This document shows, in pieces, positions 21,464 through 31,170 of a DNA stretch of 36,157 bases. Made by a program: the position numbers and the translations under genes. The stretch is from Chara braunii (lineage: Eukaryota; Streptophyta; Charophyceae; Charales; Characeae). Location: assembly GCA_003427395.1 (NCBI GenBank), contig BFEA01000260.1:855168-891324 (forward strand). The letters run 5' to 3'. Position 1 is the stretch's first letter, and each line of letters starts with the position of its first letter. The notes beneath the pieces are model-generated. The model was given only the letters and a program-made list of their open reading frames with translations. It was not told the origin of the DNA and did not search any database.

Positions 21464-22640
21464 AGCGGCAACTACATTAACTTCTTGAGAAAGGATTCAT
21501 TAAGCCGAGTTCGTCCCCCTTCGGCACAAGTTGCTTTTTCGTAAAGAAAGGCGGAACATCGAAACTTCAGATATGCACAAACTACCGCACCTTGAACCGG
21601 ATCACGATCAAGAACAAGTACCCCCTACCTCGGATCTCCGAGCTTCTTGATCGACTTTGTGGAGCCAAGTATTTTACCAAGATCGACCTTCGCAATGGCT
21701 TCCACCAGATCCACATCCCGCGAGGAGGATACCCACAAGACCGCCTTCAGTTCCCGATTCGGGCACTACGAATTCCTCGTGATGCCCTTTGGCCTCACAA
21801 ACGCCCCCTGCCACATTCCAATCTACAATGAATCACATTTTTTGTGACCTCCTCGAATCTGTGTCGTCGTCTACCTCGATGATATCCTCGTTTATAGCCC
21901 CACCTTCGAGTCCCACCTTCAGCAACTCCGCCAAGTCCTCTCTATCCATCGTCTCCGCTGAAGGTATCCTCATGGACCCATCGAAGGTCACCACCCTCGT
22001 CGAGTATCCACCTCCCAAGAACCTACTCCAAATCCGATCATTTCTCGGCCTTGCCAACTACTACCGCCCCTTTATCCGCAACTTCTCCAACATCTCGTAC
22101 CCTCTCTACGAACTCACCCGCAAGGACAAACCCAACCCTTCACTTGGAACGACCGCCGCCAAAATGCTTTCGATGCCATCAAACAACTCATCACCACCGC
22201 CCCCGTCCTCAAGATCGCCGACCCCACTCGCCATTTCTACATCACCACCGACGCCTGGAACCGTCCTGTCCCAACATTTCCCTCGTGACACCACCGAAAC
22301 TCCCTCCATCAAGGAATCCCCTAACCACCCCGAGGCTCCACCAGGCGAATACCCCATTGCCTTCGCCAGCAAGAAACTCCTTCCCGCGGAAATGAATTAC
22401 CCCTCCAACAAGGAGCTCCTCGCCTTGACCAAGTCTGGCGCCCGTACCTCGACGGGCAATACTTCACTGTCCGCATGGATAACACCATCATCTCTTCTAT
22501 CCTAACAAAGAAAAACATTACCCCACGACAAGCTCGCTGATCACACTTTCTCGCCCAGTTCACCTTCGCCATCTACCATACACCCGACAAAAGTAACCGT
22601 GTTGTTAATGCCCTCTCCCGGCGCCCGGATCACAAACCCC
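21464..22640 (+). pseudogene. E3 reverse transcriptase and RNase H, broken
   Basis: RT motifs are spread over several frames: [45 protein letters not shown] (catalytic Asp), then VVVYLDDILVYSP with YLDD intact at 21872-21883. Directly after QQLRQVLSI about 40-60 bases seem to be missing, because the next recognisable block is VSAEGILMDPSKV. This is followed by SFLGLANYYRPF. RNase H blocks are FYITTDAW (first Asp), PIAFASKKLLPAEMNYP and VVNALSRRPDH (about 22590-22632), with further frameshifts and a TGA near 22540. The family is clear; the enzyme is dead. Confidence 0.88.
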
Positions 22641-24115
22641 CTGACAAAGTTTACGCCACAATGACACATATCCAACTCCTCCCGTCTCTTCACCATCGCT
22701 ACACCCAAGGCTATCTCTCTTGCCCACACTTCGCCACCATCTACAACATGCTTCGTGACCTCAACCCTGTCCCCGACTACTCCCTCCATGACAATCTCCT
22801 TTACATCGATACCAAAGGCACTCGCCGACTTTGCATCTCTGACGCACGTGGTCTCCGTACCTAGCTCTTGGCCGAACACCATGATGCCAAGACTGTCGAT
22901 CATCTTGGGTTCCAGAAAACATTCGACACCATCTCCTGCTACTTTCACTGGCGTTCCCTACTCGCCGACGTCAAAGCATACATCTGCTCATGCTCCACGT
23001 GTCAAGCCGTCAACCCCTCGAACCGCACCAAGCCCGGCAAGCTACAATCATTGTCGATCCCCACCCACCAGTGGCAGTCCATCTCCATGGACTTCGCCTG
23101 CGGTCTCCCCAAGACCGACCGCGGACATGATTGCATCTATATCATTGTTTGCCGCTTGACTAAACGCACCCACTTCATCCCTTGCACCACATCGCACAAC
23201 GCCAAGGACGTCGTCATTTTCTTCTTCGACCATGTCGCTCTCCATCACGATCTTCCCGAGAACATCATCTCTTTAAAGCCTACAGAACCACGCTCAAGTA
23301 TAGAATTGCATTCCACCCACAGACCGATGGACAAACTCAGAAGATGAACGATACTCTCCAAAGAATCATGCGGAAGTATTGTCATCCACATCAACACGAC
23401 TGGGATCAGTTGCTCACCGCCGCCGAGATCGCCTACAACAACGTTGTCTGTCCTTCCACTGGCATGACTCCATTCTACCTTGACCTTGGCTATCACCCGC
23501 GCCTGCCCTCCGATTTCCTGCTCCCCTCGCCACTCAACCCCTCCACTCCCTGCCCTTCTCTCAATGAATGGGTAGCAACAATGAATCGACTCCTCAGAGA
23601 AGCAATCGAAGCCCTTGAAAGAACACAAGAACAACAAGCACACAAGACTAACAAACACCAACGTGACTTGCAATTCAAAGTATGGGACAAAGTCTGGCTC
23701 TCCGCCAAACGCTTTGAACCTGAACACGGCTTGTCCAAGAAATTCTCGAACAAGTGGCTCGGACCCTTCCCCGTCATTGAACAAACCTCCCCCGTCAACT
23801 ACAAACTCCAACTCCCCCCTGACATGAGTCGTGTCCACCCGGTCTTCCACGCCGAAGACCTAAAAAAATACCATGAATCCCCACCCCACTTCGCTGACCT
23901 TCCATATCCTAGACCTCCACCAATCATGTTACCCACAGGCCCTGAATTGTCGTCGAAGCCATCATAGGACGAAGAACAACCCAGGTATCTCACCACAGTG
24001 AACCAATCACAAAATACAAAGTTAAATGGACAGGATACCATGACGAAGAATCTACATTGGGAACCTCTTGTTAACCTTAAGAATGCTATGAAGCTTGTTT
24101 GCGCCTATGATCGTG
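22641..24115 (+). pseudogene. E3 integrase with chromodomain, catalytic residues lost
   Basis: This is the E3 integrase. The HHCC zinc finger reads HHDAKTVDHLGF ... CSCSTCQA (about 22877-23010). The first Asp block is SMDFACGLPK. After LPENIIS the whole SDRD block with the second catalytic Asp is deleted, and the frame shifts into KAYRTTLKYR. At the third site the usual GQTE is GQTQ, so the catalytic Glu is Gln. The C-terminal domain (KWLGPFPVIEQ, VHPVFHAEDLKKY) and a canonical chromodomain (KYKVKWTGYHDEEST, about 23955-24115) follow. One extra T near 24056 puts the final WEPLVNLKNA block out of frame. Insertion activity is not possible from this copy. Confidence 0.9.
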
Positions 24116-25039
24116 CTCACCCTATATCCTCGATACATACTATAACTCAAAACCCGAACCCTTGCATAAATCCCGCCTCGACCCCACCCAAACCCCGCAT
24201 TCCTGCTCTACACACACCCCTGTACCCAGCAAAGCCCTTGCCTCTTGAACCCCCCCTGTCTGATCCGCTCTTGCCTCCGCCTTGCCTGTTCTCCCATCCG
24301 TCCTCTGCCACATCCTTGTATCACTTGTCCAAGTTCCCTATGTGGCCCCTGCGCGTCGCCGACAATAATGGATCTAATGGCAAGCGCACAAGGACGATGG
24401 CATGCTGCAGCTCAGTTCGAGGAGATAAAGCAGTTGGTTGGCCACCATGCTGTTCCCATTGGCCGGCACATTGGACTTGCAGACTTCTGCAGCAACAACC
24501 TCGACATTGATATCAATATCAGTCTGCGACCTGACATCCAGATCAGACCTCAGCACCAGATGAAGACTACCAGACGCCTCATGCTATTGGGACATTCAAG
24601 TTGAAGCCCCGTTGACGACGTCCTGAGATGACTGAAGACTCTTCCCTCCTCGATACTTATGCGACTCTTCTCAAGACCTGTTCCCAAGATTTTCGCATAA
24701 CCACTACCAAGAAATTTTGCAACCATACCCCTGAAAACCCGTAGTTCATCAATAGGACCACCCTGTTCCCCGCAATTCCAAAACCCTTAGTTCATCAGTA
24801 AGATTACCCCGTTCCCCGTTGTCCCTAAGCCTTTAGTTCATTAACAGGACCACCCTGTTCCCCGCAGTTCCAAGTTCCCAGCTCACAATTAAAAGCCCTG
24901 TTCCCTAATCACAGAACCAGACACCTACATTATACCCCTCTTTCCTTGTGACTGGCTGACCAGTGATCGGCCCCATCCCGTCCTCCGCAGTTTTCAGCAT
25001 TGTTTCATGACTTTTGGCAGCCGAGACGTTGCCTTCTAA
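24116..25039 (+). other. E3 3' untranslated region with 46-bp tandem repeats
   Basis: Non-coding region between chromodomain and polypurine tract. A 78-codon frame starting near 24369 (MDLMASAQGRWHAAAQFEE) is less C-biased than the pol around it, but has no recognisable domain; I leave it unassigned. Three tandem 46-bp units lie at 24742-24879. Confidence 0.55.
24742..24879 (+). repeat. 46-bp tandem repeat, three copies
   Basis: Units start with TAGTTCATYA at 24742, 24788 and 24834, exactly 46 bp apart, each with a CCCYGTTCCCCG block. They differ by a few substitutions. Confidence 0.9.
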
Positions 25040-25052
25040 AGGGAGGGGATAG
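25040..25052 (+). promoter_or_regulatory. Polypurine tract of E3
   Basis: AAAGGGAGGGGATAG immediately precedes TGTTACGG. This is the usual layout of a gypsy polypurine tract against the 3' LTR. Confidence 0.75.
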
Positions 25053-25500
25053 TGTTACGGACTCAGCCAGGGCTCGATCCCTGGTCCACGGGTAACCACC
25101 CGCCAGGCTGCTATTTTATTCCGAGTTCTTGATCTTCGGTTTTGGGCATTTGTGTGTGTGCTTGAGCGGGCAAGCGTCAGTGTGAGTGCATTTTGCATTG
25201 CCCAGTATTCATAAAAGAAAACTATGCCCCGTATGGGACCGGTTTTTCCCCAGGCTGGCAGCCCTACGATGGACTCTTTTGAACGGGCGCGACTATCCAG
25301 GCCGCTGGCGGTCCTACCGGGCCGATGGCTCGGATTGTCTTGTGATATTAAGACTTTAAGATCGCGCGACGATCCAGGCCGTCCAGCATGGCCGACGGCC
25401 TGGATCGTCGCGCAATCTTGAAGTCTTAAAGTCTTAAAGTCTTAAGATCACGAGGAAATCCGGACCGTCGGCCCGGATTACCCAATTCTCACGTTAGCGA
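25053..25500 (+). mobile_element. 3' LTR of E3, truncated by E4
   Basis: It begins TGTTACGGACTC after the polypurine tract. The right end is lost near 25500-25530, where E4 pol begins. It contains a long hairpin (25348-25429) and three near-identical AAGTCTTA units at 25420-25445. No gene. Confidence 0.65.
25348..25429. repeat. Inverted repeat, 36-bp arms, 10-base loop
   Basis: The arms 25348-25383 and 25394-25429 are reverse complements with about two mismatches (outer part TTAAGACTT, inner part ending GATCCAGGCCGTC). Loop 25384-25393. Shorter GGCC-centred inverted motifs flank it (CCGGACCGTCGGCCCGG near 25461). Confidence 0.9.
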
Positions 25501-25540
25501 TTTCTGTAAGTGCAGGGAAATCCGGAGGAGGGTATATACT

Positions 25541-26960
25541 GTGTACGTCTCTGCAGAGGGCGAACCGATGAAAATGGCTCCAGAGATAGAGGGAGTGGAC
25601 GCTAAGTACCCTGATCTATTTGAAGAGCCGAAAGGGGTTGTTGAGAGGGAAGTCGTCCACGCGATAGACATTATCCCAGGGTCTAGTATTTTGAAGGGTA
25701 GGATCTATAGGATGTCTCCAGCGGAGCTTGATGAGCTTCGTTGACAACTCAAGGATCTCATAGAGAAGGGTTGGATCCGACCGAGTGTCTCCCCTTACGG
25801 GTCTCCTGTACCAAAGAAGGGGGGGACATTTAGGATGTGCATTGACTATAGGGGGCTCAATGCCATCACAATGAAGAACGCAGAGCCCCTACCGCGCATT
25901 GATAACTTGTTAGACCAAGTGCAAGGGTGTCGGTACTTCAGTAAGATAGTCTGAAATCCTGGTACCATTAGATTTCAATCCGGCCCGAGGATCAACACAA
26001 AACCGCTTTCAGACCAGGTACGGTCTATACGAGTTTGTGGTGATGCCTTTCAGCCTTTGCAATGCTCCTGACACTTTTCAACATGCTATGGACCGGATGT
26101 TTCATGACTACTTGGATAAGTTTGTCATCGTGCACCTCAATGACATACTTATCTTTAGTAGGACTGTCGAGGAGCATGTAGCCCATTTAGATAAAGATCT
26201 TAGTCTCCTTCGACAACACTAGTTCAAGATCAACCCACAAAAGTCCGAGTTTGGCCGCACCTGGATCTTGTATCTGGGTCATGAGATCTCCGCAAGGGAT
26301 TGAAACCCGATTACGTGAAGGCGGCCAGCATTCGTGACTGGCCGTGTCCTCATCCTGTGACTGAGGTGAGATCCTTCTTGGGGATGACCGGATATTATCG
26401 CAATTTCGTGAAGAACTATAGCATAGTGTCCGCACCCTTGTCGGATCTCACAGGCCTTGACACCCCCTAGGAGTGGACAAACAGGTGTGAGACTGCTTTT
26501 AGACATCTGAAGCATTCTCTTACACACCATGAGGTCTTGAAACTCCCTGATCCTGACAAACCATTTGTTGTAACCACGGATGGCAACCAATATGGCATTG
26601 GTGTCGTGCTTGCGTAGCAGGAGGGGAAGAAGTTGAGGCTTGTAGAATACATGTCCAAATAGATGCCCTCTCAGAAGTTGGCTAAGTCCACCTATGGGAA
26701 GGAACTATAGTCGATCTATAAAGCGCTGACCCATTCGAGGCACTATCTCCTTGGGAGATTCTCCTACGTCAGGACTGATTCATCAGACCCTGAGGTGTAT
26801 GAGGATACAACCTGTACTCTCCGACACTTTGAAATGTTGGATCGAAGTCATAGAACAGTATGACTTTGAACCTCAGTACATCAAAGGGGAGTACAACAAG
26901 GTTGCTAATGCGTTGTCGCGTAGACCAGACTTCCTTGAAGCGCTAATCACTGAGTTTGGG
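25541..26960 (+). pseudogene. E4 reverse transcriptase and RNase H, heavily mutated
   Basis: Gypsy pol starting just before RT. Seen are [30 protein letters not shown] and [14 protein letters not shown]; then, after a frame change, TAFRTRYGLYEFVVMPF. At the catalytic YLDD position (26133-26144) the sequence reads HLND, so the tyrosine and one catalytic Asp are replaced. Next come SFLGMTGYYRNF and VVTTDGNQYGIG. In-frame stops are at 25742, 26220, 26468, 26615, 26660 and 26708, and frameshifts lie near 25950 and 26300. RNase H ends at VANALSRRPDF. Comparison with E5 suggests several stops arose from Trp, Gln or Arg codons. The copy is clearly inactive. Confidence 0.9.
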
Positions 26961-28456
26961 CTTTCAGACGATGTAACTCGGTCCTTGGTGGAAGCCTATT
27001 GCGAGGATCCGTTTATGGCAGAGATCATACGCAGACGCGAGGCAAAGGACAAGGTGATTTCTGACGAGTTTGTGTTGGTCGATGGCCTGTTGTTCCTCGA
27101 GAAGGCCGCGAATAAACGTTTGTGTGTGCCGAACCGGGGGTCTTTGAGTAGTTTATTTTTAGGCGAGTGTCATGACGCCACACGACATTTGGCTATAAGA
27201 AAACTGCAGCAAACTTGTTGCAGTAGTTTTGGTGGCCCACGATGATGAAAGACGCCAAGCTGTAGTGGAAACTAGACAAGCCACGCACACAGACTCCTCT
27301 TGGGCTTCTCAAGCCCCTTCCGATTACAGAAAGGCCTGGTGAGAGCCTGTCCATGGATTTCACGGATACGTTAGTCACCAGCAAGAGTGGTATGAGATAT
27401 GTCTTTGTCATTGTGGATAGCTTTAGCAAGTATGCTGGGTTAGTTTCCATGCCGGAAACAGCGAAGACCGACTACATAATCAGACTGTTTAAAAGAGAAC
27501 TGGGTCAAAGACTTTGGCCTGCCAAAGTTTATTGTTAGTAACCGGGATGTACGATCCACCAGGGAGTTGTGGAAGGCTGCAGCTGCTGAACAACGGACTC
27601 AGCTGCAGATGACCTTGGGGAACCACCCAGAGGCAAATGGACAAGCAGAGCAGCTGAACTGAGTTGTACAACACTTGCTAAGGCACTACATCAAGCCTAA
27701 TCAGGTGGACTGGGATGAGAAGCTTGCTCTCATCGCCAGCATGTACAACAACGATGTGCACAGCGCGACTGGGGTGAGCCCCAACAATCTCCTCCCAACT
27801 TTCAAGCCTCGACTGCCTCTAGATTTCTTACTACCTGAGAACCAGTCCACTGCCGCGCCAAGTACCTTGGAATTTGCTTACAGATATGAAAGTCTTATGC
27901 AACAAGCAGTGGACAACATGCACAAAGCACATGCGGCGATGATAGAGTCAGAAAACAAACATCGCCGCCCTTCTATGTTCAAGGTTGGGGATAGAGTCTG
28001 GGGCAAGGCATCGAGCACGAGATTTCCCGAAAGCTCATGCCACAGTACTTCGGACCATGGGAGGTTTTAGATGTGGTCGGAACTGATCCCGATGGGCCTT
28101 CCTATGTAGTGCAAATCCCTGGTCACCTTCGCACCTACCCTGTCTTTCACGCCTCCAAACTCGCACCTTTCAAGGAAACTAACCAGTTTCCCTCTCGTCG
28201 GTCAATGCTGCCCCCAACCATGGATGGAGAGGTCGACATCGACGACATCGTGGACCACAAAGAAATGCCGGTTCCAAGACCAACAGGCAGGGGCCGTCCT
28301 CCGAAGCTGAAGCTGCAATATCGCGTTTGGTTCAGACATCGCACTGATCCAAAAGAGGACAGATGGTTCACAAGAGAGGAACTGATGCAGACCGCTCCGC
28401 AGGTTGTTGCTCAGTATGAGAAGTTGCTGCAGAAAGGGAAGCACAAGATTCAGTGA
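26961..28456 (+). pseudogene. E4 integrase with chromodomain-like tail, inactive
   Basis: It continues E4 pol. LFLGECHDATRHLA starts the zinc finger, but its CxxC half is not readable. The first Asp block is SMDFTDTLVTSKSG (27350 on), then VIVDSFSKYA. The second catalytic block reads SNRDV instead of SDRDV (codon 27540-27542 is AAC), a G-to-A change that removes the Asp. The third site, NHPEANGQAEQLN, keeps Glu and is followed by a TGA (27660-27662). The C-terminal domain is split by a frameshift near 28010; then PQYFGPWEVLDVV, HASKLAPF and a chromodomain-like end (VDIDDIVDH ... QYRVWFRHR) run open to the stop at 28454-28456. Confidence 0.9.
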
Positions 28457-28479
28457 ACTTCTCAGGGGGCTGTCGGAGT

Positions 28480-28492
28480 ACGGAGGAGAGAA
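28480..28492 (+). promoter_or_regulatory. Polypurine tract of E4
   Basis: ACGGAGGAGAGAA lies between the integrase stop and the TG of the LTR. Confidence 0.75.
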
Positions 28493-29356
28493 TGAGAGGC
28501 TCAAGGCCTCGATAAGCCCTACAGGGCCCTGTTTTCAGCAAGAACAACCGTCCTAAGTGAAGGCGGGCCTGACAAGTGACGAAAGGCCTATTTTGTGTTT
28601 TGATGCAGCTGGGGAAATTCAGGCAGTTGCGCAGCGTCAATTGGTTGAGTGAGCCCAGGCCCTGCCTGCCTTTTTCCAAATGTATCTGAGGCAGGCAATG
28701 GGGCAGATGCGGGACATGAACTGAACATAGGCCGCTGACAGTTGGACACGGGTAACCACCCCAGGCCCTGTGGAAGAATCCCTGAGACAGGGGGCTCAGT
28801 CACTTGGGGCCTACCGGAAGCTTCCGTGGGGAGGCCCAGGCCAGCCAGGCAGCCCACGGCTGGCAGCCACTTTCCATAAAGGAAAGGGCCTGGCCGCTGG
28901 CCGAACATTCGAGCACTCACTGCTTATGCGCAAGCGTCTGGCCTGCGCATAGCTGGATGGGGCGCATGGTGGTCCTTGAGTGCACGTGGCATCTGTGTGA
29001 GGGATCGAGGTTGTGAGTGAAGCGTGAGACATACCTGGTGTTTGAGGCGAACGACATTGGCCGAGATCTGCTCGTACTTCGGGAAGTTGTTGACATCACC
29101 AAGGATATTGTAGATAGGCTAAATAGGATCTGCCATTCGTAGTCTGGGCGCAAAGCGCCAGATAGGGATTCGACATTGGTTCATTCTTGATGAGGATGAG
29201 ACTATTCCAACTTTGTCACTTGCGAGCTTTTTGCTGTGTTCTTATTTGGTCAAATTCGATTTGCAATTCTGCTTTTGGTTCGAGGTCAAGACTATCTGGT
29301 TTCATGCGTATGATGCTGCTTGTTTCTAGAATTCACTATCGCTCATTTTCCTTGCA
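28493..29356 (+). mobile_element. 3' LTR of E4 (family C, copy 3)
   Basis: It starts TGAGAGGCTCAAGGCC directly after the polypurine tract and ends TTCCTTGCA at 29356. It aligns with the solo LTR at 17415-18349, which ties family C to the E4 lineage. The GGCGCAAAGCGCC hairpin is at 29147-29159. The promoter-like block TTTCCATAAAGGAAAGGGC is at about 28871-28890. No gene. Confidence 0.9.
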
Positions 29357-29831
29357 TATCGCAATGTGAGCTGATGACCTCTTTACTAACACTTACGTGT
29401 CTGGTCTGTTGTTCATTCGTCCACCTAGGCTAGGTGTATGCTCGTATTTGAACATCCCATCGCCCTTGGGAAAAGTTTCCCTTGGCCCCTGCAGGTCTCG
29501 TCTTATGGCTAAACTTTTGATCTTGAATTCGTGATAACAAGGCGAACAAGGCGCTGCTTATACACCGAGCTTCGCCCTTCACTAACAATTAGATAGAAGG
29601 AATTGCAGGTTTCGAGGGGACGAACGACAAGCAACCATGTCCTCGTTCACAACAATTCTATGCTTGACTACTAACGCGCAAAGGGCCATATAAGTCGCTA
29701 CGTCATCTTTCTGGCCTTGAGTTGCACTGGAGTGCAACTGCCTCATACACGTCATAGTTGCACTGCTGCTGCAAACAAGTGAAGGTCCATATAAGTTACA
29801 GATTTGAGGCAGGTTTGAAGCCATGGCCAAA
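29357..29831. other. Unassigned spacer with a perfect palindrome
   Basis: No gene is recognised. It holds the inverted repeat AGTTGCACT-GG-AGTGCAACT at 29720-29739, with another AGTTGCACT nearby at about 29755. Open frames are short and overlap on both strands. Confidence 0.6.
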
Positions 29832-30096
29832 AACTAAGAGGCAGACATAGCAGCCAGAAACTAAAGAGGCATCCATAGCCGCAAGAGACTAAGAGGCAGC
29901 CATAGCCACCAGAAACTGAGAGGCAGCCATAACCGCAAGGGACTAAGAGGCAGCCATAACCGCAAGGGACAAAGAGGCAGCCACAGCCGCCAGAAACTGA
30001 GAGGCAGCAATAGCCAAAAGGCAGCCACAGCCGCCAGAGACTAAGAGGTAGCCATAGCCGCCAGAAACTGAGAGGCAGCGATAGCCAGATACTAAG
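29832..30096. repeat. 27-bp minisatellite, about ten units
   Basis: Tandem units of the type ACTAAGAGGCAGCCATAGCC plus GCAAGAG or GCCAGAA, mostly exactly 27 bp, with a few shortened by 3-7 bp. Two higher-order variants alternate: one ends GCAAGRG, the other CCAGAA. Confidence 0.92.
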
Positions 30097-30175
30097 TAAA
30101 TTCTATGTATGTACGTACATAGTAGAGCGGCTGAAAAAGGTTTCTACTAACCTTCTACCTTTGTCGTACTGAGTG
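30097..30175. other. Short spacer with TATGTACGTACATA palindrome
   Basis: The 14-base self-complementary stretch TATGTACGTACATA lies near 30107-30121. No gene. Confidence 0.5.
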
Positions 30176-30695
30176 TGCAAGGAAAATGAGATATAGCGAA
30201 ATAACAGAAATCCAGAGTGCAAAATCACCTCATCCCTCTCTCTCAACCTTAACTTCATCACCCATGTCTTCTCCCTCGTACACAAAGACCACCACCACCT
30301 CCGCTGGCCGTCCAAGTCGAGCCCGACTATGGATGGGCTGGCTATGGCGCTGCCCTCAACAGCACCCTGCTCACACGTACCGCATGTGCGCACCTCCCAG
30401 CACCTGTGCTAGCGCACAGCCTTGACCGCGAGCACTTCCTCTAGCAGCACTGCCATGTTGCACACTGGTGCCCGAATGCCCAGCCCTGCACCCTGCCCTT
30501 TCCTATATGGAAAGAGGCAGGCGCTTGCCTTTTGCAACTCCCACGCGAGACTGAGTTTCCAATAGCTTCAGTCTCGGCCAAAGTGTCTGTGCCCAGGCCC
30601 AATTCTGACAGTGCCATGGGACCGAATTGATTAGGCATGCCCAACCACCCAGGCACAAACGTGTGATGCTCCCTGCTTACAACCACGTTGTAACA
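30176..30695 (-). mobile_element. LTR family D, copy 1 (next to E5)
   Basis: On the minus strand it starts TGTTACAACG (30695) and ends TTTTCCTTGCA (30176). It matches 34444-35246 over most of its length but lacks about 300 bp of that copy. It lies just 3' of E5, so it may be the E5 3' LTR; the integrase beside it is truncated, so this is not certain. Confidence 0.75.
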
Positions 30696-30700
30696 GAAAG

Positions 30701-31170
30701 TCAAGAGCAGATCTGGCTTCCAACCAGCTGGTTGGGGGTCTTACCGGGAGTGTTGTGCACAACATTGTTATACACGCTGGCGATGAGAGGTAACTTCTCA
30801 TCCCAGTCATCTTGACTTGGCTTAATATAATGTCGAAGCAAGTGCTGCACTACCCTGTTCCTCTGCTCGGCCTGTCCATTTGACTTAGGGTGGTTCCCTG
30901 ATGTCATCATCTGTTGGGCTGTACTTTGCCACAGTTCGCTAGTGAATCTGACATCCCTGTCGCTCACAATAGAATGAGGTAGACCGAAGTCACGTACCAG
31001 TTATCTATAAATAGCTTGATGATGTGGCTGGTCCTAGCCCTTTCAGGCATAGCGATTAGTCTAGCATATTAGTGAATCTGTCCACAATGACGAAGATGTG
31101 TTGTTTACCGCTCTTACTGTCCGATCAGTTTGACCTGGGCCAGTACGGATGGGCAACGGCTTGATAAGCC
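30701..31170 (-). pseudogene. E5 integrase fragment
   Basis: Minus strand. It has HIFVIVDRFTN, then, after frame changes, the second Asp block (SIVSDRDVRFTSELW, Asp kept), NGQAEQRN with Glu, and YNNVVHNTPGKTPNQLVG. The frame ends at 30701, where family D LTR sequence begins, so the C-terminal domain and chromodomain are gone. It is close in sequence to E4. The block DWDEKLPLIASVYNN is well conserved. Confidence 0.87.

Noticed and set aside
24245-24604. 119-codon frame after the E3 chromodomain
   Set aside because: No domain, lies in a 3' UTR with overlapping open frames; kept only as a note.
25062-25095. tRNA-like T-arm (CCAGGG-CTCGAT-CCCTGG)
   Set aside because: No matching anticodon or D arm around it; it is an inverted repeat in the E3 LTR start.
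29832-30096. Possible CRISPR array
   Set aside because: Units are contiguous tandem repeats without unique spacers, in eukaryotic DNA; a minisatellite.
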